Shown piece by piece: positions 35,801 through 45,675 of a DNA stretch of 64,000 nt. Numbering within the stretch: position 1 is the first letter of the stretch; every line of letters starts with the position of its first letter. This DNA is from an uncultured Bryobacterales bacterium. Lineage in GTDB: Bacteria > Acidobacteriota > Terriglobia > Bryobacterales > Bryobacteraceae. Under the pieces are notes generated by a model. It saw only the letters and a list, made by a program, of their open reading frames with translations. It had not been told where the DNA came from and searched no databases. The stretch spans positions 29,377 to 93,376 of the forward strand of contig CALGAR010000144.1 in NCBI GenBank assembly GCA_937959285.1, read 5' to 3'. A program made the translations under genes and the position numbers.

Positions 35801-36334
35801 GCGACTTACGAGCTTCCGTTCGGCCCAGGCAAGCGATTCTTGAGCCGAGGCGGTGCACTCGGCCGGATCGTGGGCGACTGGCAGCTGACTGGCTATGTTC
35901 GTTACGCCAGCGGAGCGCCCCTTGCCATCACCGCTACCAACGCGCTCGGGTCGCTCGGCTACCCGTCCATGCGCGCGAACTATGTCGGCGGAGATCCGTT
36001 CCTCGTCACCAATCCGCGTGACTTCGACCCGGCTCGGGACCGCTACCTGAACCGTGCTGCCTTTGCTGCACCCTCTACGTTCGAGCTTGGCAACACGGCG
36101 AGGGCTCTGGACTGGGTCCGCGGGTTCACGCAGAAGAGCGAGGCGATTTCAGTTGCAAAACGCATCCCAATCACCGAGAGGGTTCGTGCCGTTCTCCGTA
36201 TGGACGCGCAGAATCCTTTCAACTTCGTGCGCTGGAATAACCCGAATACCGACATCACCAGCGCGAACTTCGGCCGCGTCACGGGTGCTGCCGCCGGCCG
36301 AGCCTTGCAGCTAAACGCCACTGTGCAGTTCTAG
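32870..36334 (+). CDS. TonB-dependent receptor with carboxypeptidase-regulatory-like domain
   Basis: A 1154-residue outer-membrane protein of the Oar-like type abundant in Acidobacteria. It has a signal peptide (residues 1-30, ending VAFGQ), a CarboxypepD_reg beta-sandwich (GTIEGIVTDNTGASIAEAKV, residues 35-115), a plug region (QIQDLPMIQVGRKRD, EFSVVTNAFNAEYGR) and a long beta-barrel ending in alternating strands (RALQLNATVQF, C-terminal Phe). Such receptors import large or scarce substrates, probably glycans here. The ATG at 32870 has AGGGG 9 nt upstream; an upstream in-frame TTG at 32813 is less likely. It is followed by the GH38-like gene and diverges from the ECF sigma pair. Confidence 0.93.
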   Translation: MSFPRLKCLIGCLLQLAAVCLGVTQVAFGQTDRGTIEGIVTDNTGASIAEAKVEIVRTETNDVIILRTNEFGRFYAPNLPLGTYQVTVEKEGFRSGRMANIILQSQTSARADFQLSLGAVTETVEVSAQAPIIDASTATITQQLTTKQIQDLPMIQVGRKRDITAYLQYLPGVDKASTWGARVNGSVPGNSEVFLDGAPASQGNVRGGIQENGPAVEQIGEFSVVTNAFNAEYGRTGSWFTNIVIRSGTNELHGSAYDYFANDALNARSFFQARRNYVRQHEGGFTLGGPVYLPKIYDGRNKTFFFFGQQLVFNRQAGSGSLFTTPREDFRNGDFSQFLDGSGAVIPIYDPLTTRPDGAGGFVRDQFPGNRIPASRISPVSQRIVDLIPLPDIPGAQQNNFRNRTGGGSYDNYVSTMKFDHNFNEKHKLSVTYSYQYNPRVIAGQGWGADSPLEGSQSPKFIRNHTGRINHDWIISSNLLNHFTIGIDRYYNSTQQVSQFQGWNDRLGIRGVTWDQGAFPVVNFSGGTASPQGLGGGDFSTNANGRYTFTENLTWIKGRHSMKFGGAYWPEYANAREGFQSSGAFTFSNLTTSLPNSPRYTALGSSFASFLLGDLSSAFVREPYSRGARYRSGALFAQDEWRATPKLTLSYGLRWEWNAAPFEPNGTASGFDPTIPNPGASGRLGALVFAGKGPGRTGSRALSDGWYKGFAPRLGIAYQLTPKTVVRASGGVYYAPAFRTRLIAYGFNNSSNINSPTGYSPVYNWTVSEFPQDFPRAPFIDPAFQNDQSVSSILPGTSRMPQIVSWTFSVQRELTSTLAVEASYIGSKSTHLVLSGSQSNMNVLDISYLSLGNLLFQDINSAAARDAGILPPYPEFASQRNRTVGQALRPYPQYLNVTEEWGPHGVARYHSLQLKMNKRYASGLTVLAFYTWSKNLTNVEGGPIDLGPGDGAIQYPRNRAGEVSVSTDTSPHVFVTSATYELPFGPGKRFLSRGGALGRIVGDWQLTGYVRYASGAPLAITATNALGSLGYPSMRANYVGGDPFLVTNPRDFDPARDRYLNRAAFAAPSTFELGNTARALDWVRGFTQKSEAISVAKRIPITERVRAVLRMDAQNPFNFVRWNNPNTDITSANFGRVTGAAAGRALQLNATVQF

Positions 36335-36450
36335 TTCTACCTTTGAACGCCACGGGGTTTGCTGGCACGCGGTGCGGCAAGCCCCGGGGTACTTTCGGTG
36401 ACAGAAAATCTCTGAACATTCCTCCGTAGCAAAATTCCTGGAAGGTAGAA

Positions 36451-39102
36451 ATGAACCGACGAGAGTTCACGAAGCGGCTTGGTCTTGGTTCCCTGGTTCT
36501 TAGCAGTGGGATTGCCGAAGCACAGAGCGACACCCCAACTCTTTACTACGTTGACGGGTACCACGGAGGCGTAAAGGGCCACATGCCGGCCGGATCGTGG
36601 CGCGACATTCTGAACGCGCTCCGCGAGTTCCCGCAATGGAAGCTCTGCCTCGACATCGAGCCCGCGTCTTGGGGCGTCCTGAAGCGGGAAGATCCGCAAG
36701 CCTATTTCGAACTCAAGGCGTACCTGGACGAGCAGCCGGTGGACGCCCGCATCGAGATGGTGAACGGGACGTTCGCACAACCTTACGGATGGGCAAATGG
36801 AGGCGAGAGCAACATCCGTCAGATTGTGCGGGGTCTGGAGATCATCCGCGCCCATTTTCCCGCTGCGGTTGTAGAAACCTATGCGGTTCAGGAGCCCTGC
36901 TGGGCAAGCTGTCTTCCACAGATCCTGCTATCTCTCGGCTTTCGTGGAGCTGTCCTGAAGAATCCAAGCACCGCCTGGGGAGGTTACACCGCCGGGTTCG
37001 ATGCGGAGGTCGTCAATTGGGTAGGACCTGACGGCAGTAGTATTCCGGCAGTTCCGCGTTACGCGGTGGAAGAACTGCTCAAGACTTGGGAGACCGAATC
37101 CGTTACAGGATCGCCTGAGTTCAGCCGCAAATGCGTGGCCGCCGGTATCCAGCGCCCTGCAGGTATGTGCTTCCAGGATCTGGGATGGGCGGCGAAGCCG
37201 CGCGTCAAGGGAGACCACATCCGGTTCGTCACGTGGCGGGAGTACATGCAGCGAGTGGCCGGGAAGCCAGTGAAGGACTGGCGATTCACCGCCGAGGACA
37301 TCCTCGTGACTTTACCGTGGGGAGAGATGACGCTGCAGACTGCGGCCCAGCAGGTGCGGTCTGCAGAGGTTCGGCTCCTGGCTGCAGAAAAGCTGTGCGC
37401 CATGGCATGGATGGAGCGCAGCCGTCCCTGGCCAGCCGCCGACCTGGAGCGCGCCTGGGACGATCTGCTGTGGGCTCAGCATCACGACTCCTGGATCACC
37501 GTCACCACCCGGTCGGGCCGGCGTGCCTGGGCTTTCCAGGTCGGCGCCGGAACCATGAACGCCGAAGAAACGGCAAACCGCCTCATCGCGGAATCGGCTG
37601 AGGCGCTGTGCACCGGCTCTGCCAGCGGGCCTCAAGTTCCTTTAGGGCCGCAATGGGTTCGAGCCTTCAACACACTGGGATGGGAGCGGACGGATCTTGC
37701 CGAACTGACGCTCCCCGTGGATCGTGGCACACAACATATTCGCGTGAAAGACACAGATGGTGTTGAATTGCCGTCGCAGGTGATCAGCACGCGGACCTAT
37801 ATGCCTCGCGAGGGCCAACAGGCGGGCAAAAGCATCAACACGGCGGTTGTACTGTTCCGTCCGCGCGTGCCTTCGCTGGGATACGCCACGTACAAGGTCG
37901 AACCCGTCTATAACCGGACCGATTCTGCGCCGGCCAGAAGCACACGGGCACAGACGGAGAGAGACGGCACGGTTACTCTCGAGAACGATTTCTACAGGAT
38001 CAAGATCGACCCCGCCCGCGGCGGCGTGATTTCGAGCCTTTATGCAAAGGCGATGAATCGAGAGTTCTGCGATCCGTCCGCCAGGCACGCGTTCAATGAG
38101 TACCGTGGATACTTCATCGAACAGAAGGCGTGGCGAAGCAGTTCTGAGCAGCCTGCGCACGTTACGGTCGTAGAAAACGGACCGTTGCGTGCTCGTGTGC
38201 GTATCGCAGGAACCATTGGTGGATGTCCATGGCAGACGATGGTGACGCTCGTGGAGGGGCAGCGGCGGATTGACTTCCAGGTGCGCTTCGTATATCAGCA
38301 GGACACCTGGATTGGCGATCCTTGGGATATCAAGCCGGAGGATCGGCGCACGGAACGCCGCCGGTCACACCATGATGGGCGCTGGAAACTTCAGGCCCTG
38401 TTCCCGACAAACTTGAAGAATCAGGCGATCTACAAGGATGCCGCCTACGACGTTTGCAAGAGCCGCAACCGCGATACGTTCTTCCAGAGGTGGAACGAGA
38501 TCAAGCACAACATCATCCACCAATGGGTCGACGTCCTGGATGAACAGGCGAACGTTGGTCTTGCCCTGTTTTCCGATCACACCACCGCCTACACGCACGG
38601 ACCAGACCATCCGCTGTCGCTTGTGCTCGGCTGGGGTTGGGAAGGAGGCTTCTGGTGGGGAAAACGGCCGCTTCGAGGCGTTCAGCAGATCGAGTACTCG
38701 CTGCTGCCGCACTCCGGCCGGTGGGATCAGGCACAGCTCTGGCAGGAAAGCTGCCGGCGCAACGAGCCGATTGCGGTGCAGATCTTGCCCGGGCAGCCGG
38801 AGAAGGCATCGGAAGCTCGGTCGCTGATTGCGGTGAGTGGCAGCGGCATCGAGGTCCCTACGGTCCTCGTGAAGGATAACAATCTGTTCGTCCGGCTGTT
38901 CAATGCGGAAGGCGATGAGGCGGAGCGCAACGTTTCATTCCATCTCAAGCCCGCGCGCGTCGAGCTTGTCGAACTGGACGGCCGAGTCATTCGGGAATTG
39001 AGCGTGACTCCCGCTGGCAACGGCCGGCACGAGGTCAGGCTGGCACTGCCGCGCTTTGCAATTCGGACCCTGCGCGTGCAGTTGGAAACTTCGAAGGCAT
39101 AG
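36451..39102 (+). CDS. GH38-like glycosyl hydrolase (alpha-mannosidase-like) with Tat signal
   Basis: An 883-residue secreted protein. MNRREFTKRLGLGSLVLSSG is a Tat signal. The N-terminal catalytic-type domain has RIEMVNGTFAQPYGWANGG and QEPCWASCLPQIL; the middle domain has LLWAQHHDSWITV, close to the QHHDxITG of GH38; the C-terminal half (from about 430) is beta-rich as in GH38C (GGVISSLYAKAMNREF). Departures from classic alpha-mannosidases: the first-domain HxD metal pair is not seen (YYVDGYHGG), and the usual DPFG nucleophile motif appears as QEPCWAS. So either a divergent subfamily or changed chemistry. GGAAGG lies 6 nt before the ATG. It follows the TonB receptor and probably works with it in glycan use. 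Confidence 0.75.
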   Translation: MNRREFTKRLGLGSLVLSSGIAEAQSDTPTLYYVDGYHGGVKGHMPAGSWRDILNALREFPQWKLCLDIEPASWGVLKREDPQAYFELKAYLDEQPVDARIEMVNGTFAQPYGWANGGESNIRQIVRGLEIIRAHFPAAVVETYAVQEPCWASCLPQILLSLGFRGAVLKNPSTAWGGYTAGFDAEVVNWVGPDGSSIPAVPRYAVEELLKTWETESVTGSPEFSRKCVAAGIQRPAGMCFQDLGWAAKPRVKGDHIRFVTWREYMQRVAGKPVKDWRFTAEDILVTLPWGEMTLQTAAQQVRSAEVRLLAAEKLCAMAWMERSRPWPAADLERAWDDLLWAQHHDSWITVTTRSGRRAWAFQVGAGTMNAEETANRLIAESAEALCTGSASGPQVPLGPQWVRAFNTLGWERTDLAELTLPVDRGTQHIRVKDTDGVELPSQVISTRTYMPREGQQAGKSINTAVVLFRPRVPSLGYATYKVEPVYNRTDSAPARSTRAQTERDGTVTLENDFYRIKIDPARGGVISSLYAKAMNREFCDPSARHAFNEYRGYFIEQKAWRSSSEQPAHVTVVENGPLRARVRIAGTIGGCPWQTMVTLVEGQRRIDFQVRFVYQQDTWIGDPWDIKPEDRRTERRRSHHDGRWKLQALFPTNLKNQAIYKDAAYDVCKSRNRDTFFQRWNEIKHNIIHQWVDVLDEQANVGLALFSDHTTAYTHGPDHPLSLVLGWGWEGGFWWGKRPLRGVQQIEYSLLPHSGRWDQAQLWQESCRRNEPIAVQILPGQPEKASEARSLIAVSGSGIEVPTVLVKDNNLFVRLFNAEGDEAERNVSFHLKPARVELVELDGRVIRELSVTPAGNGRHEVRLALPRFAIRTLRVQLETSKA

Positions 39103-39179
39103 GCTCGACGCCTCGTCGGTGGGAGCGTGGGCGCCACAAGGCGGTGTTCACGCTGACCTGTGCGAATCGTTCTCGAACG

Positions 39180-39852
39180 TTAAGAACAAACGCCGGTCAA
39201 CTTCGCCTGTCGTTGCAACATCAGGTAATAGTTGAACATCTCGTAGAAGTACTGGCGGTAGAACTTCAGGTAGCGGCACAAGAGCACTGCGCTCATGAGA
39301 AAGGCGGCCAGACCGTACCACACCAGCTCCGGCGATGGCGCGTAGCAATCTCTGGCGAGCATCATCGCTCCTATAACGAACAGCGTGAACAACAGGTTGC
39401 GATGCAGTCCAGACTGGTTTCGAAAGCCGTCGAGCCTCGTGAGGACGTTCTCGTCGCAATTGATTTCCAGGGAGAAGCGTATGTATCAATACAGTTCCTC
39501 GCCGGCCGCTTGAGAGCTCTTATCCCCGAGCTCACTCCGAACCGGAGGCAGGACTGGATTGTAGTATCCGGGGAACAACCTTCGCAGCGTCCGATTCGGC
39601 TTACAAAAGAGATTCGCGATCGGGCTCTTGAGAGCCCGATCTACAAGGCCAGCTTCAAGGACAAACTTCGCCAGGTGTGCGAGGACGTGTCCGATGACAT
39701 AAATGGCGAGCACCAGGAACAGACCGTCGATGACGGTGATCTGCTGGCCGAGCACCTTCGGGAAACCGAAGGCTGCCTGGCAGGCAGCGGCAAACAAGAA
39801 GCCGGGCGCAAGGTACATAAAGATCGTAGGGTGAAAAGCGCAGGTTATCCAT
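39180..39852 (-). pseudogene. Broken membrane-protein gene (one frameshift, one in-frame stop)
   Basis: Two consecutive open frames join into one protein. From ATG at 39852 the frame reads MDNLRFSPYDLYV and then becomes nonsense; shifting by one frame near 39815 gives a continuous hydrophobic protein (YLAPGFLFAAACQAAFGF, TVIDGLFLVLAIYVIGHVLAH). This runs to a TGA at 39486-39488 and continues in the same frame (YIRFSLEINCDENVLTRL, LLFTLFVIGAMML, WYGLAAFLMSAVLLCRYL) to a stop at 39180. A single C-to-T change of CGA to TGA explains the stop. The intact protein would have about four membrane segments. I do not recognise the family. It is the leftmost piece of the decayed island. Confidence 0.7.
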
Positions 39853-40755
39853 CGCTTCGTCTTCTTACCTTCGGCTATTGAAGATAAGGTCTCAACTGCT
39901 CGAATCGATCAAGTGAAGTCTCGCGATAACCGACAGATCAAGGTGGATTCCATGAACGGCAACCCTGAAGAGATGATTGAGGTCATGACACGTTCCGCAA
40001 CGCCGACACTCCGTTCGTGAAGTATCGCTACCGTTATAAGGGGCAGTGAATGAGGTCGCTAGCGTAATGGAACTCACGAGTGAAATCGTGGACGAATGCG
40101 CTGCTGAAAAGAGCAAGCCGATCATTGGGCTGACGTTGTCGTGACTACTGACAGGTGTGCCACCATTTCTCTGAGACAGGTGGCGAGGCTGAAGGAGAAG
40201 ATAACTGTCTCGAATGTAAATTGCCGCGGTGATTCCGCCTTCGGAGGAAGCTTCCTGTGTTCTTCGGCGCCCGCTGATTGGGTGCGGCAGAAATGCCAGT
40301 GACCGATCACGACCTGCCGCAACCAATACCCTGCCTTGATAGAGATATCAAAACCCGCAGACGGGCGTTCTTGCCGGCGTCCCCGAACCCCTCGCAGACC
40401 GTGAGAATACAGCTACTAACAGAAACTGCTCGCGCAGCCTCTCGGTGGTATCTGTGACGCGATAGCTATTGAGTAGGTCTGTGGAGAGGTGGAAGACAGT
40501 GGCTTTACTCGTTGGAAGACCCGCGACTGATGGTGTGATGCGCCCGGCCTGTATTACCAAGACTATCGAAGTGGTTGTGACGATTGCGCGAATTGCAGGT
40601 AACGGGAGCGTTGTGCTAATCAAGAGCATCGGAACCAAATGTGCGGTAGTGTGCTAAGCCGAGTGTTACGCGAGCTGTCTTAGTACTTCTATTCCTATGT
40701 GTTCGGGGCTCTGGCCGTACGCCCTAGTTAAGGCGTGGGATAATCTGCTTGATCT
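39853..40755. other. Gene-free or decayed stretch left of the McrBC-like genes
   Basis: About 900 nt with no intact gene. Near 39890-40140 the plus strand gives short plausible coding runs in shifting frames (for example MNGNPEEMIEVMTR, then FRNADTPFVKYRYRYKG, then NEVASVMELTSEIVDECAAE), suggesting a gene broken by frameshifts; I do not recognise it. The rest (40150-40740) shows nothing reliable. A GATAAT box at 40739-40744 just before the next gene might be a -10 element. Confidence 0.4.
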
Positions 40756-43288
40756 ATGCAACATTTGGGTAAGAAGGTGTACTTAGCCGTAGCGCAACAG
40801 CCTTTTGAGTATGTCGGGGACGCCGGTATTGCAAATACGTTTGCGACGCTGGTGCCGTTGGTAGCTGCGGATGGAGAGGTGCTGCACCCATCCGATTTTG
40901 GAGAATTTGGAATGGTCTTTTGGATGGTCCGACAGCATGCCTTGAAGTTTGCAAATCCCGGTAGGCTTATCGCAGGTACGCTCGAGGGCGCCGTGAGCCC
41001 CGGGCGCTTAGAATACCAACTGGCACCGTACTCCGCCGATGTCGTCTCGCCATCAGATTTAGTTGAAGTTCTTCAGGTCGAACACGAGGATGTTAGGGAA
41101 CTACGAGACCTCTTCAATGTAGACTCCGTGATCCTTCTTGACCATCCGCCGACCTCGCTCGTACTGGTGCACTGGCGAGACCACGTCTATGGGCCATTCC
41201 GTGCTGAAAGCCGTCCCGCCCAAGCTGGGCGTACACCGTGGTCAGTCACTTTACGTGCGTACAAACCGGATGTAACGGTTTATAACATTCCCGCTTCGGA
41301 CCTATGTGCACCCGATAAGTTTGGACCATATTACCGTTCCCACATCTCAGCGCGAATTACGTATGAATCGAGGTACGAGTATTGGGAACGCACGTCGAGT
41401 ACGCCAACCCATATTTGTCATTACTCGCTTCTGCTCGGCGCGGGCTTCAAGAAGTTGCCCAGTATGGGCTATCCAACCGTAAGCGTTGAAACGGACCGAG
41501 AACTCGTAATCAGGTATGCTAAGGCCTTTTTAAGCCGCAAGCAAGTTCAGCAGCTAAGAGAACTGCTGCCTGTCGTCGATCCTGTCCTCGACGCACGTTG
41601 GGATACCGCAGGTAACGCGGGGAAACAGGTGGTTGAAGCTATACGCTGTCGCGCAGACCAACTCGACGATGAGCTGACGGCCCTGGCTCGCTCTCTAGTC
41701 GTCTCTGGTCTGATTGATGACTACGTGGCAGGTGCCGTTGAGCAGAAGGTGCAGGAGCATATCAACCAGCAAGCAGCCACGATATTGGCCGAAATCGCGG
41801 CAAAGGTGTCTTCACTGAGGAACGAACTCGACACCTTGGAACGCAAAAAAGAGGCGCTTGAAAGTGAGCTCGAATTCAGGCATCGTCAGAGCCAACGCGA
41901 AATCGAGCAGATGCGTGAAGAGTTTGAAAAGTACAAGCGTGCTGAGGAAGCCAGCCTTCAGAATGCCCGGCGGGATCTCGATCAACAGCGGGCAACGCTT
42001 AGCAGGCATTTTGAGGCGGTAATCGAGAGATATAAAACTGCCGGGACGAAACAATCAACCACTTTGTGCTCCTTGCACCGTTTTTTCAGCGGGCAGGTCT
42101 ATCGATAGGTGGAGATTCAACGGCGGCAGAATCCGGCTCGGTAAGCACGAATGAAGGAGTGTTGGCTTTTCCTGCATTTGTGACGGGAGAAGCAGAAGAC
42201 GGAGAGCAAGTACCGGTAACAGAAATCGAGTTCTTCGAGCGCTTTGAGCAGCATGTCAAGAACTGTGGCTACAGCTACCGACGGCTCGATCTTGCGAGCT
42301 TTCATATAAGTGTCAAATGCTCTGACATCACGATTCTCGGTGGGTTGTCTGGAACGGGCAAATCGACTTTGCCACGACTTTACGCTGAAGCACTGGCAGG
42401 CGAGTCGTCGCCGCCCGGTCGTTATCTTCATGTGGGGGTTAGCCCAGCGTGGTTGGACATGCGCGATCTGCTCGGCCATGTGAACAGTCTCGACCGGAGG
42501 TTCGAGCCCTCGGAGTCCGGGCTGTTTCGGCATTTAATCTACGCACACGAGGAATGGCATCGGAAGCAGCAAGAATGCGGGATATACCTAGTGACACTGG
42601 ATGAAATGAACCTGTCGCACGTTGAACACTACTTCAGTGGGTTTCTGCAGGCGCTGGAGCACAAGCGTGAAATAAGCCCTTTGATCCTGACAGCGTAAGT
42701 GCCGGAAGTACTTTCGCGAACTATTCAAAACTGATCGTTCCACGGTCTGTGCGCTTTGTTGGGACCGTAAACTTCGATGAAACGACGAAGCAACTCAGTC
42801 TTCGGCTACTAGACCGTGCGAATTTAATTAGACTTCGGCCAATGGAGCAGACAGCGATCCTTCCAGCCGTAACGGACCAGCGCCCTGCGGTGGCAGGTGC
42901 ACCGATCTGCCTGCGTCACTTTCGAGAATGGCGTCGCAACGCTCCACTTGACCGGGAAATCGCTGCGCTGTGGGATCGAATTCAGAGGTGTCTGGCGGAT
43001 TTGGGTGCTCCGATTACGCCCCGCCGCGGCCGGGCGATTCAGGAGTTCATTGCGAGTGCTCCGCCGGAGATTCTCACGCCGATTCAGGCGTTTGATCTTC
43101 AGATTGCACAGCGACTGTTAACGCAGGTCCGCGGCCTGTACAGATCGTGAGCGCAAGATGCACTTGATGAGCTAGAACGGACCCTTACTCAGCACAACTA
43201 TGGTTTTCCGGAAGCCCTATTAGCTATACGGGAGTTGCGGCAAGCGGAGCAGGTCGATCTGCCTATCGCTGAGGTTCCGGGCTTCTGA
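40756..43288 (+). pseudogene. McrB-like coiled-coil AAA+ protein, disrupted
   Basis: Three consecutive frames and one in-frame stop make up a single protein of about 840 residues. Part 1 (40756 to about 42050) is an N-terminal recognition region plus a long coiled coil (residues 365-435; ERKKEALESELEFRHRQSQR). A frameshift near 42050 leads to part 2, the AAA+ core: Walker A GLSGTGKST and Walker B LVTLDEMNLSHVEHYF. A second shift near 42690 leads to GTVNFDETTKQLSLRLLDRA, the McrB-type NxxD region. A TGA at 43148-43150 interrupts the same frame, which continues (AQDALDELERTLTQHNYGFP) to a stop at 43288. McrB relatives are NTP-driven motors of methyl-directed restriction systems. With four lesions it is surely inactive unless the sequence contains errors. 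Confidence 0.8.
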
Positions 43289-45122
43289 TGAGGGACGGTA
43301 AGTCCAAGGCTAGATTTAGCCTTCAGGTGCGGAGGACACCGGTGCTTTCCATTGCGTTGGACGCTCCGGCTATTCCGTCGACGATCCCGACGGTTTCGGA
43401 GGTAGACGTATGTGGATTTTCCCTTTCTTGTCCTGAATGTGATACCGAATATCAAGTCCGGATTGGCGATGAGGTGCCGGATGATGCTACAGGACGGGAT
43501 TTCGGCCTGATAGTGCTCTGGAGCGAAGGGGTCTACTTTGAGAGCGCACGAGGCCGTGTGCCGGTACAGTTGCGGAGTAGGGAGCAAGGGAGCGCTCGGG
43601 AATGGCGAGTAAGAGCTCAATTCTTTGTAAATGTCCTTCCATCAAAGCTCGGGGAAGAGCGTTACCAAGCTATGTTCGAGGATCTAAGGGCGGTGTCAAC
43701 AGGCCTCGTCTTCGACCTTTTGTCGAAGAGCCGCCTCAACCTCGGCCTCTCCAAAAAAGGTTCGCTCTCGTCCCGACCTGCTAATGCGGAGCTCTCCGTC
43801 CTCGAACGCCTTTGGGCTTCTGTGTCGTATGCACTCCAGCAGATCGCTACTCAACCAATGGCAGGTTGCGCCAGGTTCGTGAGCGCCGCCTTTCCTGGGG
43901 TAGCGAGCGACTCAGCGCGGCCGGACTTCGTCAGTTAGCTGCCACCGGAGTCGATCCTCGAAAACCGGACGCGCCACGTCCGTTTTATGCCATTCGCGAC
44001 CGTCTATGCGAGACGTTTGACATCCCTGAGCATCGGACAATCCTCGGTTTTCTCAAGCTCCTGCGACATAGGGTAACGGACTGTGCGAGAAGAGCTGAAG
44101 AGCACGTCCGCGTCATCGAACGTGAAAGGCAATTTAGGGATATTGATCAGGCCGACGGTTCGAATCTGTTCCGAGATTTCGACGTTCCGCGGATGCAATT
44201 CCTGCAGCTCGCTAGTGACCGGGCGAAAGATTTAGCTGAGCGTATTCGGGAGGCGGCGCAGCTCAATTTTCTCCGTGGGTTAACGAGCGAACTTCGGATG
44301 CCCTACAGCCCAATTTTCTCCAATGTGCTGCCGTACCGCCGTCCACGTGACGAGATGTTGCGGTATCTCAGTGCTTCGTTGGTGATAGTTGACGAGGGAG
44401 TCGACGAGCGAGCGAAATCGACGGGGCGGATATACGAGCAGTGGATCTTTCTCCAAGTGGTTGCGGCGCTACGGTTATGTGGTCTAGCACCCGTGAGCCA
44501 GGAGGGCTTTTTGAGGAAATCAGAGCGACACCGTTTCACGATCGACATAGAACGCGACACACGTGTCTGTTTCCGGTGTCCAGACGGGCGCAGCGTAAGG
44601 GTCCGCTACGAGCCTTGGATTCATCCCGCCGCCTTGGCGCGGCGGAGGCGAGATACTGTGTACCGCGGAAAAAGTGGAGAAAACTCCTGGTGTCCTGACA
44701 TCTTGATCGAGGTGCTAACAGACTCGGGTGACTCATCGAAACCGGCACACCTCGACTATGCGATCGTGATCGATGCCAAGTACACGTCCCGGATTAGGGA
44801 GCGGCATCGGGACAGCGTGCGGAAATACAACGAGATCAGGAGCACCGAGGATGATCGTCCCGCAGTCATGCAGGTGTGGCTAGCGCACCCAAGCGAAGAT
44901 GGCATCACCCTGTGGGATGAGGCTGTTGAGTGGACGATCCTGGGGCCGAGTCGGCCACGCGACGAAATCGTTAACGGGACACTAGGGGTGATGCCACCGG
45001 CTGGACCTCGCGAAGGTGAGGGTGAGTCTCACGTTAATGAAGTTCTACTTGACTTCGCAAAAGGGACGTTGGCTTATCTCAATATCATAAGGGCAGACGA
45101 GGTGGCTCGGTACCCTTGTTAG
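43288..45122 (+). pseudogene. McrC-like DUF2357 / PD-(D/E)XK nuclease, frameshifted
   Basis: The ATG overlaps the stop of the McrB-like gene (TGATG). The first frame (to about 43860) matches the DUF2357 region (EWRVRAQFFVNVLPSKLGEE, YQAMFEDLRAVSTGLVFDLL). A frameshift near 43860 moves to the frame that runs to 45122: RLRQVRERRLSWGSERL, YEQWIFLQVVAALRL, then the nuclease core CPDILIEVLTDSG and YAIVIDAKYTSRIRE, the PD...DxK catalytic set of restriction-type nucleases. Intact, it would be about 610 residues. McrC-type subunits cut DNA when activated by the McrB motor. One lesion is visible; the nuclease residues themselves are preserved. Confidence 0.8.
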
Positions 45123-45236
45123 TAGGAAGGACACGGGCTCCAGTGGGCTGAATTGTATCTTGGCTTTTGAGACGTGCTCAGAATCAAATACGTTAACTCG
45201 GTCAGGTCGTTCTCGAAGTCGATAATCCATGACTAA

Positions 45237-45658
45237 ACTCTTTCTGGAAGCACGACCACCGCATACTGGTCTGTGAACTTAAAGTCTTCACGGGGCAGCT
45301 TCGCCTTGCCCAGAGGGCAGGTCATCACTTCTCCGGTGTTGCAGGCGATTACAGATTCAAACAGCGGCTCTGTGATCTGCTGCTCTACAGGTCTCGGACC
45401 AAGAGGCAATGCCGGAGGCTGCTGCCACGGTTGCTTCGTTGTGTCGAGGAGTTGCTGGATGCCAGGCTCGCACAGTTGGTGCAGCTAGGTGAGACGCCCA
45501 AGGCCTGGACGCAGGAGATCGCGGCAATGTGGCGGTTCACCCGCAACAACGCGATCACCGAGGGATTTCACAACAAGATGGAGATGATCAACCGACACGC
45601 CTTCGGGTTTCGGAATTTTGACAATTACAGACTCAGAGTCAAGGTGTTGTCTGGTTAA
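45237..45658 (+). pseudogene. ISL3-family transposase, C-terminal remnant
   Basis: An open stretch of about 140 codons without its own start encodes the end of an ISL3 transposase: YRFKQRLCDLLLYRSRTKRQ, WTQEIAAMWRFTRNNAITEG, FHNKMEMINRHAFGFRNFDN and YRLRVKVL. The Glu of ITEGFHNKMEM is the last catalytic acid of the DDE core. The N-terminal two thirds, including the zinc-binding part, and the left end of the element are missing; the frame is closed by TGA just upstream of 45237. The element end follows at 45676-45732. Confidence 0.88.
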
Positions 45659-45675
45659 ACTGGTTTGGAATTCCG

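Noticed and set aside
36354..36384. Hairpin GGGGTTTGC/GCAAGCCCC after the first TonB receptor
   Set aside because: No T run follows it, so it is not a convincing terminator, and the GH38-like gene is probably co-transcribed.
39144..39881. 245-codon plus-strand frame opposite the broken membrane-protein gene
   Set aside because: Although uninterrupted, its translation is low in pattern, whereas the minus strand gives hydrophobic segments that continue across the lesions. Some doubt remains.
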